Below the pieces are notes generated by a model, which saw only the letters and a list, made by a program, of their open reading frames with translations, had not been told where the DNA came from and searched no databases. Positions 51,699 to 60,799 of a stretch of DNA of 64,000 nt are shown here, piece after piece; the first letter of the stretch is position 1; the number at the start of each line of letters is the position of its first letter. The translations under genes and the position numbers were made by a program. The DNA is from Sva-07 sp942492715 (GTDB lineage: Bacteria; Actinomycetota; Acidimicrobiia; Acidimicrobiales; Ilumatobacteraceae). The stretch spans positions 124,001 to 188,000 of the forward strand of contig CALOFW010000018.1 of the NCBI GenBank assembly GCA_942492715.1. Reading direction: 5' to 3'.

Positions 51699-54020
51699 GT
51701 GGCTGAGCCGGTCGAGAAGACGTTCCGAGGATGGTGGTTGATCGTCCCGATCGTCGCCGTGTCGGCGAGCCTGATGGTGATGGCGGTGCTCCGTGCGGGC
51801 ACCGAACCGGACGCCGGAGCGATCGCTGCCGTGTCGGGCATCGGCGTGCTCGCGATCGTCGCCGTGACGGCAACGGTGGTGGAATCACGGCGGATCGGCC
51901 GTCGCTTCCGTCGCACGATCGACGAGTTGGAGCGGACCCAGTCCGAGATCCGCCGCCTGCTCGACGATCTTCCCGACGCGGTGATGGGCCTCGACGACCG
52001 CGGTGTGATCGAGTCGGCCAACCAGCGCGCCGCGGTGTTGACCGGCCGAACGATCGACGAACTGGTCGGCCGGGCGTTCCTCGAGATGATCGGCGACTCC
52101 GACCGCGAGGTCGTGACCGCCCGATGGCACTTCGACGATCCCCGAGCGGGGCCGGAGCCGCTCGACGTGACCGGACCGATCGGGAACCACGTGCTGTTCG
52201 AGTTGGTCGACGCGTTCGGCGATCCACACCTCGTGGAAGCGTCGCTGCATCGGCCCGGGCCGGGTGGCGGGACCGGTGGTGGGTCGGCCGACGGCGAGGG
52301 CGGCGGGCTCGTGGTGTTGTTGCGCGACGTCACCGACCGCGCCCGGAGCACGGTGGCGCTCGAACAGGCGAGGCGGCGCTTCCAGCAGGCGTTCCACTCC
52401 GCGCCCACCGGGATGGCCCTCGTCCGGCTCGACGACAGCCGCATCGTCGATGCGAACCAGTCGCTGGCCGACATGCTCGACCGCCCGCTCGACTCCCTGA
52501 TCGGCATGGGAATCCGTGAGATCACGCACCCCGACGATCTGCGCGCTGCCGCGACGCAGCGTGCACGGCTCGAACTCGGCATCGCCGACACGTACCTGTT
52601 GGAGCAGCGGTACCTGCGCAGTGACGGCGAGTTCGTCTGGGCGAGGACCCGGGTGTCGGTCACCGAGGACGAGGGCGTCGCGTTGGCGATCACGCACATC
52701 GAGGACGTCACCGACCAGCGGGTCGCGGCAGAACGGCTGACACACGCGGCGACCCACGACGATCTCACCGAGCTGCCGAACCGGGCAGCCCTGGTCCAGC
52801 GCCTCGACGCGCTGCTCGATGGAGCGGCCCCGGGCAGGGTGTCGGTGTTGTTCATCGATCTCGACAACTTCAAGGTCGTCAACGACAGCCTCGGCCACGG
52901 CGTCGGCGACGAGCTGTTGCGCGAGGTGGCGCGTCGCCTGCGCCACGTGATGCGCGACACCGACCGCCTCGCGCGTTTCGGTGGCGACGAGTTCGTCGTG
53001 TTCGTCGACGGTGGAATCGACCCGGCCGTCGTGGCCGAACGACTCCGCCGTGCGGTGCAGCGACCGGTGACGATCGACGGTCACGAGTTGATCACGACGG
53101 CGAGCATCGGGTTCGCGGTGAACAGCGCACCCGGTCTGACCGCCGACGAACTGCTCCGCGACGCCGACGCGGCGATGTACCGGGCGAAGGCCGGCGGCCG
53201 GGACCGCGTGGAGGCGTTCACCGAGGAGACGCGCCGAGCGTCGATGGCCGTGCTCCAGACCTCCACCGAGCTGCGTCGCGGACTCGAGCGGGGCGAGGTC
53301 GTGCCGTACTTCCAGCCGATCGTCGATCTCGACGGGGGCCAGGTCGTCGGCTTCGAGGTCCTGGCGCGATGGCGGCACCCCGACCGCGGGTTGTTGGTGC
53401 CGTCGCAGTTCCTGCCGATGGCCGAGGAGGCCGGGCTGATGGTCGACCTCGGCGGCCGCGTCCTGCGGGATTCGCTGGCGCAGCTCGCCCACTGGCGAGC
53501 CGTCGGTCTCCGTTTCGCCGACTGCACGCTCTCGGTCAACGTGGCGACGCAGCAGCTCATCGACGGCAGCTTCCTCGGCCTGGTCCACGATGCACTCGGG
53601 CAGACCGGCATCGACGCCGACTCGCTGTGGCTGGAGATCACCGAGACGGCGCTGATGGCCGACACGCAGGCAGCGGGCAATGCACTGCGCGACCTGCGCG
53701 GGCTCGGCCTGCACCTGTCGGTCGACGACTTCGGCACCGGCTATTCGTCACTCACCTATCTCAAGCGTTTCCCGGTCGAGGCGATCAAGGTCGACCGGTC
53801 CTTCGTGACCGGGCTCGGTCTCGAAGCCGACGACACCTCGATCGTCGAAGCCGTCGTGCGGCTGGGACACTCACTCGGGCTGTCGGTGGTCGCCGAGGGT
53901 GTCGAGACGCCGCTCCAGCTCAACCGGTTGCGTGAACTCGGGTGCGACAAGGGCCAGGGCTACCTGTTCGGTCGACCGCGACCCGCCGGCATCACCGCCA
54001 CCGAGCGCGCCGACGCCTGA
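51699..54020 (+). CDS. PAS-PAS-GGDEF-EAL cyclic-di-GMP protein
   Basis: A 773-residue membrane protein for cyclic-di-GMP turnover. Two N-terminal transmembrane helices (GWWLIVPIVAVSASLMVMAV and IAAVSGIGVLAIVAVTATVV) precede two PAS domains (about 85-210 and 225-340; WARTRVSVTEDEGVALAITH ends the second). The GGDEF domain has RFGGDEFVVFVDGG intact, so cyclase activity is possible. The EAL domain has VGFEVLARWRHP and DDFGTGYSSLTYLKRF, so phosphodiesterase activity is possible too (EVL in place of EAL). Start: TACCGT lies 6 nt before GTG 51699; TTG 51693 and GTG 51696 are alternatives. Signals sensed are unknown. Confidence 0.92.
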   Translation: MAEPVEKTFRGWWLIVPIVAVSASLMVMAVLRAGTEPDAGAIAAVSGIGVLAIVAVTATVVESRRIGRRFRRTIDELERTQSEIRRLLDDLPDAVMGLDDRGVIESANQRAAVLTGRTIDELVGRAFLEMIGDSDREVVTARWHFDDPRAGPEPLDVTGPIGNHVLFELVDAFGDPHLVEASLHRPGPGGGTGGGSADGEGGGLVVLLRDVTDRARSTVALEQARRRFQQAFHSAPTGMALVRLDDSRIVDANQSLADMLDRPLDSLIGMGIREITHPDDLRAAATQRARLELGIADTYLLEQRYLRSDGEFVWARTRVSVTEDEGVALAITHIEDVTDQRVAAERLTHAATHDDLTELPNRAALVQRLDALLDGAAPGRVSVLFIDLDNFKVVNDSLGHGVGDELLREVARRLRHVMRDTDRLARFGGDEFVVFVDGGIDPAVVAERLRRAVQRPVTIDGHELITTASIGFAVNSAPGLTADELLRDADAAMYRAKAGGRDRVEAFTEETRRASMAVLQTSTELRRGLERGEVVPYFQPIVDLDGGQVVGFEVLARWRHPDRGLLVPSQFLPMAEEAGLMVDLGGRVLRDSLAQLAHWRAVGLRFADCTLSVNVATQQLIDGSFLGLVHDALGQTGIDADSLWLEITETALMADTQAAGNALRDLRGLGLHLSVDDFGTGYSSLTYLKRFPVEAIKVDRSFVTGLGLEADDTSIVEAVVRLGHSLGLSVVAEGVETPLQLNRLRELGCDKGQGYLFGRPRPAGITATERADA

Positions 54021-54024
54021 TCGC

Positions 54025-54594
54025 TCAGGAGCCTTCCTTGCGGGCGCGCAGGATGAGGGTGCTCGGCACCGGGTGGCCGGCGTTGGCGCCGAGTTCGAGC
54101 AGCTGGTCGACGCGGAAGTTCGATCGGTTGAGCGCGGTGAACCACGAGCCGATCGTTCGTTCGCTCGCTCCGTAGGCGTGGTCGGCATCGACGCCGGCGA
54201 AGGGGTGCGGCATCGAGATGATCAGGGACATGCTCGGCTTGAGGATGCGGTGCACCTGACGGAGCAGGCGGCCCAGGTCGTCGACGTCACCGATCGTGTG
54301 GGCCGCGACGACCACCTCGCACGAACTCGACGCGATGTCGCCGAGGTCGGCGAGGTCGCTCTCCAGGCACTGCACGGGCACCTCGGCGGAGGCGGCTCGT
54401 CGGCGGGTCTCCGCGATGCGCTCGGCGTCGGTGTCGACGGCGATCGACTTGGCACCGGCGCGGGCGAAATCGATCGAGTTGAACCACGGGGAGATGCCGA
54501 GTTCGACGGCGCGGCGACCGTCGCTGACATCGCCGCACAGCCTCAGTTCGTCGTCGTCGGGTGTCCCGGTTCCGTAGTTGATGTTGGCGACCAC
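54025..54594 (-). CDS. SAM-dependent methyltransferase-like protein
   Basis: A 189-residue Rossmann protein. AVELGISPWFNSIDFARAGA stands where the SAM glycine-rich motif lies (weak: no GxGxG), SIAVDTDAERIAETRRRA is motif II, SCEVVVAAHTIGDVDDLGRL is motif IV, and VHRILKPSMSLIISMPHPF is the usual following segment. It resembles class I small-molecule methyltransferases with a degenerate motif I, so activity is not certain. The start is ambiguous (GTG 54594, GTG 54591, ATG 54612). Convergent with the GGDEF/EAL gene with 4 bp between stops. Confidence 0.68.
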   Translation of the reverse strand: MVANINYGTGTPDDDELRLCGDVSDGRRAVELGISPWFNSIDFARAGAKSIAVDTDAERIAETRRRAASAEVPVQCLESDLADLGDIASSSCEVVVAAHTIGDVDDLGRLLRQVHRILKPSMSLIISMPHPFAGVDADHAYGASERTIGSWFTALNRSNFRVDQLLELGANAGHPVPSTLILRARKEGS

Positions 54595-54674
54595 GCGACC
54601 AGTGTGGCGCACGCGGTCGGCATCGCCGGGGATCGGCGGCGCACGTCCGTGTCGAGCGGATAGTGTCCTCGGCC

Positions 54675-55070
54675 ATGGCGATCACGGTCGGCGCGCTTCG
54701 TGGCTCCGACGGATCGCGCGGCCTCGTCGACCATCGCCTCGCCCGGCGCATGTTGATCGCTCAGGTCAAGAAGGGGCGCGTTCCGATCGACCAGGTCTGC
54801 GATGCGCATCCGGAGTTGATCCGAGCGGCTCGCAACGTCGGCACGCAGACCTCCACCAGGTGCCCGATCTGTGAAGAGGCCGATCTGAAACTCGTGACCT
54901 ACGTGTTCGGCCCTCGGCTGTCGGCGCAGGGTCGGTGCGTCTCGACCGCCAAGGAGATGCGGCAGTTGAACGATCGCAGCGAGGAACTCAGCGCCTACGT
55001 CGTCGAGGCGTGCGTCGAGTGTCGCTGGAACCACCTGCTGCGGGTGATCCCCGTCGGTGGGCGGACTTGA
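54675..55070 (+). CDS. DUF5318 family protein
   Basis: A 131-residue protein with a zinc-ribbon-like pair of cysteine motifs: STRCPICEEADLKLVTYVFG and EACVECRWNHLLRVI. The N-terminal helical part has VDHRLARRMLIAQVKKGRVP and DQVCDAHPELIRAARNVG. This matches the actinobacterial DUF5318 family as I remember it; the function is unknown. TAGTGT (54661-54666) ends 8 nt before the ATG. Its TGA overlaps the TTG start of the DUF192 gene (TTGA). Confidence 0.82.
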   Translation: MAITVGALRGSDGSRGLVDHRLARRMLIAQVKKGRVPIDQVCDAHPELIRAARNVGTQTSTRCPICEEADLKLVTYVFGPRLSAQGRCVSTAKEMRQLNDRSEELSAYVVEACVECRWNHLLRVIPVGGRT

Positions 55071-55723
55071 TCGTCCCGCCTCGGTCGGGCGCACCTTGGA
55101 CTGCGATCGCCGCTGCGGTCGTCGTGCTCGCGGCATGCTCGGGCGGATCCGACGCATCCACCGACTCGTCCGCCCCGTCGGACGCGAGCGGGCCGACCAC
55201 CGTCGGTGAGCCGACGCCCGTCGGCGGCACCGAAGCCGAAGCCGAAGCCGAGGCCGAGGCAGCGCCGCCGGCCCGACAGCCCGAAGGGTTCTCGACGGTC
55301 ACGGCACGGATCACCGAGACCGACGGTGACGTGTGCGAGGTCTGCGTCTGGCTGGCCGACACACCGGAGGAACGGGGCCGCGGGCTGATGTTCGTCACCG
55401 ATCTCGGCGATGCCGTCGGGATGGTGTTCGCCTTCGACGAACCGCTGATCGGCTCGTTCTACATGTTCCAGACACCCACACCGCTCTCGATCGCATGGTT
55501 CGGAGCCGACGGTGAACGGGTGGGCTCGGCTGACATGGCCCCGTGCCTCGACACGCCTGCGGGCGAGTGTCCGCTCTACTCGCCCGACGCCCCCTACGAC
55601 CTCGCGCTCGAGGTGTTCGAGGGTGGGCTCGACGATCTGGGGATCGGCCCAGGTGCGCGCCTCGAGCTGCTCGACGGCACCGAGGCCGAGCGCTGTCCGC
55701 TCGCGGTCGACGCCACCGGGTGA
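55067..55723 (+). CDS. DUF192 lipoprotein
   Basis: A 218-residue secreted lipoprotein. AIAAAVVVLAACSGG is the signal with lipobox LAAC; an Asp/Ser/Thr linker and a run of Glu-Ala repeats follow. The DUF192 domain (95-215) has VCVWLADTPEERGRGLMFVT, AVGMVFAFDEPLIGSFYMFQ (the conserved MxFxF...F/WMxxT region), PLSIAWFGADGERVGSADMA and ALEVFEGGLDDLGIGPGARL. Cysteines VCEVC and PCLDTPAGECP may pair. DUF192 has no settled function. TTG 55067 is the first start in frame and overlaps the DUF5318 stop. Confidence 0.84.
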   Translation: MIVPPRSGAPWTAIAAAVVVLAACSGGSDASTDSSAPSDASGPTTVGEPTPVGGTEAEAEAEAEAAPPARQPEGFSTVTARITETDGDVCEVCVWLADTPEERGRGLMFVTDLGDAVGMVFAFDEPLIGSFYMFQTPTPLSIAWFGADGERVGSADMAPCLDTPAGECPLYSPDAPYDLALEVFEGGLDDLGIGPGARLELLDGTEAERCPLAVDATG

Positions 55724-55747
55724 GTTCGCCGCACCCGGGCTCGACGA

Positions 55748-56020
55748 TCAGACGGACATGAGTGGGTGGGCTCGTGCCTGCTCGTAGCCGGGCCAGCCGG
55801 CGCCACGCTCGTGGCATTCGCACGGGCAGCACCATCCGATGACGTTCTGATCCGATCGCGATGGCCACCAGCCGGCGCACCCCTCGTGGCGGGTCCGCGT
55901 CCGAGTGGGAGATGTCGCGATCAGCACGATGCTGGGGTCGCACGCGAAGCCGTACCCCGGTCCGACACGCGATCGCTCCGGGTGGGGCAGTCGCTCGGTC
56001 GGGTCGTGTTCTTCGCTCAC
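55748..56020 (-). CDS. Small Cys/Trp-rich hypothetical protein
   Basis: A 90-residue ORF from GTG at 56020. It has VGPGYGFACDPSIVLIATSP, then GCAGWWPSRSDQ and GWCCPCECHERGAGWPGYEQ. The clustered cysteines (CCPCEC) suggest metal binding. Codon use is GC-rich at third positions but less so than in neighbouring genes. No known family is recognised. It lies antisense-facing in the 461-bp gap between the DUF192 gene and the secreted HExxH gene, and could be spurious. Confidence 0.42.
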   Translation of the reverse strand: MSEEHDPTERLPHPERSRVGPGYGFACDPSIVLIATSPTRTRTRHEGCAGWWPSRSDQNVIGWCCPCECHERGAGWPGYEQARAHPLMSV

Positions 56021-56184
56021 GTCTGTCGGATCGACACGAAGCGGATGTCGCGTGAGGACTCTTGATCGGAGCTTGCCGAGTGCCCCTCACTGCCAACATC
56101 GTGCTGCGATGAGCTTTCGGCGAGCTGTCGAACCCGTCACCGCCGGCGACGGCCGCGCGACAGCCCCCGAGCGCACCGTGAAGT

Positions 56185-56796
56185 ATGACCTTCACCACGC
56201 GCTTCGCACTCGCCGTTCTGATGAGCGTGCTGCTCGTTCCCGGTGCTGTGCACACGAGCGGAGGGGATCAGGCGGCCATCGGAACCGGCGTCAGCCTCGA
56301 ACCGACGATCTCGATCGTGGGTGGGTCGCCGACCACACGGGCCGTCGTTCGGCAGACGACCGAACAGTTCGTGTCGAACGACCTCGCTCTGCCCGACCTC
56401 GTCATCCGCGTCCACGACGATGCCACCGGCTGCGAGGGTCATCGAGGCCTGTTCCGAGTGGCCGACACGACCGCGGTGATCGACCTGTGCTTCGACTGCG
56501 AGTTCCTCGCTCTCCACGAACTCGGCCACGCGTGGGCGCACTTCAACCTCGACGACACCGAACGGCAGGAGTTCCAGCAGGCCATCGGCGCGACGACGTG
56601 GAACTCGCACGACGTGCCCCACAACTTCCGGGCGACCGAGATCGCCGCTGACGCGATCGCCTACGGGCTGCTGTCGACGCCCGCGACACCGGGCACGGTG
56701 TGGGACCGGCGCTGCGAACGTTTCGAGGCACTGACCGGTTTCCCGCCACCACGGCCGACCGACCCGCCGCCACGACCCGCCGCCACGACCCGCTGA
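56185..56796 (+). CDS. Secreted HExxH metallopeptidase-like protein
   Basis: A 203-residue protein with an N-terminal signal peptide (TRFALAVLMSVLLVPGAVHT). The zinc motif HELGH lies in FLALHELGHAWAHFNLDDTE, and ATEIAADAIAYGLLS about 50 residues later supplies a plausible third ligand (Glu), as in gluzincin-like small peptidases. Two cysteines flank the site (IDLCFDCEFLALHE) and two others lie in DRRCERF and GCEGHR. The tail is a Pro/Arg repeat (PPPRPTDPPPRP). Substrate unknown. Downstream is a 14-bp tandem repeat and then the large SARP gene. Confidence 0.75.
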   Translation: MTFTTRFALAVLMSVLLVPGAVHTSGGDQAAIGTGVSLEPTISIVGGSPTTRAVVRQTTEQFVSNDLALPDLVIRVHDDATGCEGHRGLFRVADTTAVIDLCFDCEFLALHELGHAWAHFNLDDTERQEFQQAIGATTWNSHDVPHNFRATEIAADAIAYGLLSTPATPGTVWDRRCERFEALTGFPPPRPTDPPPRPAATTR

Positions 56797-56825
56797 GCAC
56801 GACCCGCTGAGCACGACCCGCTGAG
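56784..56825. repeat. 14-bp tandem repeat placing stops in all three frames
   Basis: Three perfect copies of CACGACCCGCTGAG (56784-56797, 56798-56811, 56812-56825). The first includes the TGA of the peptidase gene; because the unit is 14 bp, the TGA of each copy falls in a different frame, so forward translation stops in all frames within 31 bp. Confidence 0.9.
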
Positions 56826-56860
56826 GTCGACCTAGGATCAAGAGTGCAGGAGGTGACGCT

Positions 56861-59800
56861 GTGGAGTTCGCGATCCTGGGTCCGCTGGAGGTCCGTGACG
56901 ACGAAGAGCTCGTCGCCGTCGGAGGTCGCAAGCACCAGGCGCTGCTGGCCATCCTGCTTCTCAACGCGAACCGTGTCGTCTCGACCGATCGACTCCTCGA
57001 GGACCTCTGGGGAGAGGATGCGGCGGACAAGGAGAACGCCCTCTGGGTCCACATCTCACGGCTGCGCGCCGCGCTCGGCGAGCACGACCTGCTCGTGACC
57101 CACGATCACGGCTACTCCCTGGAGGTCGACCCGGCGGACATCGACGCCAACCGGTTCGAATCCGAGGTGGCAGCAGCTCGAGCGCTGCTGCGCGACGATC
57201 CAGCGGCAGCTTCCCGACGGTTGAGCGACGCGCTCGCGATGTGGAGGGGACCCCCGCTGGCGGACTTCACCTACGAGGACTTCGCCCAGATCGAGATCAC
57301 CCGACTGAACGAGGTGCACTCGCTCGCCCAGGAGGATCGCATCGAGGCCGACCTGCAGCTCGGCCGTGCCGGGGAGCTGATCGGCGAACTCGAGGCTCTG
57401 CACCTCGCTCACCCGACACGTGAGCGTGTCGTCGCGCTGCTCATGCTCGCCCTGTACCGGTCGGGACGGCAGAGCGAGGCACTCCAGGTGTCCAGACGGT
57501 TCCGTGCGGCGATGGTCGACGAGGTCGGTCTCGAGCCGTCCGCGGAGCTGCAACGGCTCGAGGAGCAGATCCTCCTGCACGACCCGCGCCTGGAGCTGCA
57601 TCACCACCCCACCTCGACGGTCGCCGAGGTGTCGGCGCCTGCGTCGGCGCCCGTGGTCAATCCGTTCAAGGGCCTGCGGGCATTCCACGAGGAGGACAGT
57701 GGCGAGTTCTTCGGACGTGACCGGATCGTCACCGAGGTGATCAGCCGACTCGACAACGGTGCGGATCTGATCGGGATCATCGGGCCGAGCGGGTCCGGCA
57801 AGTCCAGCATCGTCAAGGCCGGGTTGATCCCTGCACTCCGGAAGGGGGCGATCGACGGTTCCGAGCACTGGTCGATCGCGCAGATGGTGCCCGGGGCGAG
57901 TCCGTTCGCCGAACTCGAAGCGGCACTGCTGCGGTCGTCGCTCGACGCGCCCGCCAGCCTGTCCGAACAGCTCGCCGACCGCGACACCGGCGTGCTGCGA
58001 GCAGCCCTTCGGGTGTTGCCGGACGAGTCGGCCCGTCTCGTCCTGGTGATCGACCAGTTCGAGGAGTTGTTCACCCTCGTGTCGAACGAGGACGACCGGT
58101 CGCGGTTCCTCGCCGGTCTCGTCGATGCGATCGACGGCTCGCGCGGTCAGGTCAAGGTCGTCCTCACGCTGCGCGCCGACTTCTATGGCCGCCCGTTGGC
58201 GTACCCGGAGTTCGGCTCCCGGCTCGGCGACGGCATCGTCAACGTCGTCTCGCTGACCTCCGACGAACTCGAAATGGCGGCGATGCGCCCGGCCGAAGGG
58301 GTGGGCGTGACGCTCGAGCCGGCGCTCGTGGCCGCGCTGCTGATCGACGTGGTCGGCCGCCCGGGCGCACTCCCGCTGTTCCAGTATGCGCTCACCGAAC
58401 TCTTCGACCGACGCGTCGACCACACGTTGGGACTGGCCGAGTACCGCGCGATCGGTGGCCTGACCGGCGCGCTCACCCGCCGCGCCGAGGACCTCTTCGC
58501 CCGACTGGACGACGGGCAACGAAGCGCTGCCAGGCAGCTCTTCCTCCGGCTGGTCAACATCGCCGAGAACGACGAGTGGACGCGCCGTCGCGTCCCGGCG
58601 TCGGAGATCCTGTCGCTCGACGTCGATGTGCTCGCTCTCCAGACCGTGATCGACGTGTTCTCGACGCACCGGCTCCTCGTCCTCGATCGTGATGCGGTCA
58701 CCGGGTCGCCGACGGCTGAGGTGGCCCATGAGTCGCTGCTCACCAACTGGCCGCGTCTTCGCGGATGGATCGAAGAAGCCCGTGATGACATCAAACGGCA
58801 CGTGTTGCTGTCGGTGGCGATCAACGAGTGGCACGAGGCCGACGAGAACCCCGACTACCTGTTGAACGGCGCCCGGCTCGAGGCCTACACCGACTGGGCC
58901 AGGACGACGACGATGCCACTCACCTACGGGGGGCGTCGATTCCTCGACGCGTCGAACGAGCACTACGAGCGAGAACTCGCCGAGGAGCGCGAACGAGTGC
59001 GGATCGGCGCGAAGACCGCGCGCTCGGCGCGACATCGCCTGTGGGCGATCGCCGCGGTGTTGGTCGCCGTCGCGGTCGGCGCCGGCCTCGTGGTGTCCGG
59101 CGTGTTCGACAGCCCGCCCGGCCCGACCGTTGCGTTCTTCGGGTACCGGGGCGACGGCGGGTGGAACGACAACATCGCTGCCGGTATCGACCGCGCGGCC
59201 CAGCAGCACGACATGGTGTTGGTCGACGCGCCGGCCATGATCGACCGCTCGACCGACTTCCGCGCACTCGCCGAGCGCGGTCCCGACATCATCATCAGCG
59301 ACGCAGAACCCCTTCTCGCTGCAGCGGACGTCTACGCGGACTTCCCCGACATCGAGTTCGGCATCGTCGACGGGTTCATCGACCGCCCCAATGTGTCCGG
59401 CGTGCTGTTCGACAACGAGCAGGGAGCCTTTCTCGCAGGCGTTGCAGCCGCGATGACGACCGAGACCGGCGTGGTCGGGTTCGTGGGCGGCGACCAGTTC
59501 GTGGTGGGCGACTTCCAGGCCGGCTTCGAGGCGGGCGCCCACTGGGTCGACCCCGAGGTCGAGGTCCTGGCGACCTACGTCCTCCAGCAGTACGTCCAGG
59601 AGACCGATGGTCTCCCGATCCTCGCGTGGAGTCGACCCGACCTCGGCGCCGACCGGGCGACGGCACTCTACGAGCGTGGTGCCGACGTCGTGTTCCACGC
59701 CGCCGGTGTGTCCGGCCGGGGCATCTTCCCTGCCTCGATCGAGTCGGAGACCGACGATTCCGTGACGTTGTGGACGATCGGCGTCGACAACGATCAGTGG

Positions 59801-60280
59801 TTCCAGGTCGACGAGATCGAGCGCTCGCACGTCCTCACCTCGCTGATCAAGCGCGGTGACGTCGCCGCCGAGCGGCTGGTCGAGCTGCTGATCCGCGACG
59901 AGCCCGCCGGTGGCGCCGTGCACGTCGGGCTCGCCGACGGTGTGTTCCGCCTGTCCACCCAGGGTGGCTGGTTGTCCGACGAGACGATCGCGACCGTCGA
60001 GCGCGCCGAGACGGCGATCGCCGAGGGACGCCTGGTCGTGCCCGCGGAACCGACCGGCGAGGTGTTGGAACTCGACCCGATCCAGAACGCCTTCGAGGAC
60101 GCGATGTCGGTCCTCACACCCGAGCAGGTCGAGGAGTACCTCCATGTCTGGCTCGGGGATCACCACCCGGTGGACGTCGCGGCAGCGTGTTCGACGGCCT
60201 GGGGCGCAGACGAAGCCGCATGTCTGCAGGTGATCACCGATCGGCTCCCGGAGTACCTGGCCCAGAGCCGAACCTCGTGA
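56861..60280 (+). CDS. SARP regulator fused to STAND ATPase, membrane helix and BMP-type sensor domain
   Basis: A 1139-residue protein with an unusual domain chain. (1) Residues 1-92: OmpR-type winged helix (MEFAILGPLEV, LLEDLWGEDAADKENALWVH). (2) 97-242: BTAD helices (RFRAAMVDEVGLEPSAELQR), together a SARP activator. (3) 267-640: STAND/AAA NTPase beginning NPFKGLRAFHEEDSGEFFGR, Walker A IGPSGSGKSSIVKAG near 308 and Walker B LVLVIDQFEELF near 393. (4) A basic turn then a helix (LWAIAAVLVAVAVGAGLVVS) at about 727-748. (5) 755-1066: periplasmic-binding fold of the BMP (basic membrane lipoprotein, PnrA-like) family: VAFFGYRGDGGWND, IIISDAEPLL, TGVVGFVGGDQFVVGDFQAG. (6) A helical end. By topology the DNA-binding part is inside and the BMP domain outside. 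AGGAGGTGA precedes GTG 56861. Ligand and targets are unknown. Confidence 0.9.
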   Translation: MEFAILGPLEVRDDEELVAVGGRKHQALLAILLLNANRVVSTDRLLEDLWGEDAADKENALWVHISRLRAALGEHDLLVTHDHGYSLEVDPADIDANRFESEVAAARALLRDDPAAASRRLSDALAMWRGPPLADFTYEDFAQIEITRLNEVHSLAQEDRIEADLQLGRAGELIGELEALHLAHPTRERVVALLMLALYRSGRQSEALQVSRRFRAAMVDEVGLEPSAELQRLEEQILLHDPRLELHHHPTSTVAEVSAPASAPVVNPFKGLRAFHEEDSGEFFGRDRIVTEVISRLDNGADLIGIIGPSGSGKSSIVKAGLIPALRKGAIDGSEHWSIAQMVPGASPFAELEAALLRSSLDAPASLSEQLADRDTGVLRAALRVLPDESARLVLVIDQFEELFTLVSNEDDRSRFLAGLVDAIDGSRGQVKVVLTLRADFYGRPLAYPEFGSRLGDGIVNVVSLTSDELEMAAMRPAEGVGVTLEPALVAALLIDVVGRPGALPLFQYALTELFDRRVDHTLGLAEYRAIGGLTGALTRRAEDLFARLDDGQRSAARQLFLRLVNIAENDEWTRRRVPASEILSLDVDVLALQTVIDVFSTHRLLVLDRDAVTGSPTAEVAHESLLTNWPRLRGWIEEARDDIKRHVLLSVAINEWHEADENPDYLLNGARLEAYTDWARTTTMPLTYGGRRFLDASNEHYERELAEERERVRIGAKTARSARHRLWAIAAVLVAVAVGAGLVVSGVFDSPPGPTVAFFGYRGDGGWNDNIAAGIDRAAQQHDMVLVDAPAMIDRSTDFRALAERGPDIIISDAEPLLAAADVYADFPDIEFGIVDGFIDRPNVSGVLFDNEQGAFLAGVAAAMTTETGVVGFVGGDQFVVGDFQAGFEAGAHWVDPEVEVLATYVLQQYVQETDGLPILAWSRPDLGADRATALYERGADVVFHAAGVSGRGIFPASIESETDDSVTLWTIGVDNDQWFQVDEIERSHVLTSLIKRGDVAAERLVELLIRDEPAGGAVHVGLADGVFRLSTQGGWLSDETIATVERAETAIAEGRLVVPAEPTGEVLELDPIQNAFEDAMSVLTPEQVEEYLHVWLGDHHPVDVAAACSTAWGADEAACLQVITDRLPEYLAQSRTS

Positions 60281-60438
60281 CACCCCCTCGCGATGATCGT
60301 GTCCATGGGACTCCATCACGCGACCGAGTGCGGCCCCGATAGGGTTGGCCCGTCCATATTGGCCCTGCCCCACACCGGGGCTCCCGCCACGGCGCTGTCA
60401 TCAGGCGGTCGTGGGGGATCCGAAGGGAGGAAACACGC

Positions 60439-60771
60439 ATGATGCGTGCATACGAAATGATGATCATCATCGACGGCGACGTCGATGACCCCAAGGCGCA
60501 GGCCTGGATGAAGACGGTCACCGACGGCGTCACCGCCGCCGGTGGGGAGATCCACGGCAAGATCGATTGGTGGGGCAAGCGCCAGTTCGCCTACCCGATC
60601 AACAAGAAGCCGTCGGGCTACTACCTGGTCGCCGAGATCGTGGCTCCCGCCGGCTCACTCGACGAACTCGAGCGCACGCTCCGTCTCGCTGACGACATCG
60701 TCCGCCACAAGCTCATCCGCCTGCCCGAGGCCGAGGCCGAGCGCCGCGGCATGGCAGTCACCGCTGCCTGA
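60439..60771 (+). CDS. rpsF: 30S ribosomal protein S6
   Basis: A 110-residue protein with AYEMMIIIDGDVDDPKAQAW, GGEIHGKIDWWGKRQFAYPI and KKPSGYYLVAEIVAPAGSLD, typical of S6. Start is ATG 60439 or 60442; GGGAGG lies 8 nt before the first. It leads the operon rpsF-ssb-rpsR-rplI. The 158-bp gap before it includes a possible promoter, not resolved. Confidence 0.97.
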   Translation: MMRAYEMMIIIDGDVDDPKAQAWMKTVTDGVTAAGGEIHGKIDWWGKRQFAYPINKKPSGYYLVAEIVAPAGSLDELERTLRLADDIVRHKLIRLPEAEAERRGMAVTAA

Positions 60772-60799
60772 CCGGCAGCAGCCACCAAGGGGAATCAAC

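Noticed and set aside
57056..60373. 1105-codon antisense frame opposite the SARP fusion
   Set aside because: No domain motif; it is the frame produced by strong third-position GC in the sense gene.
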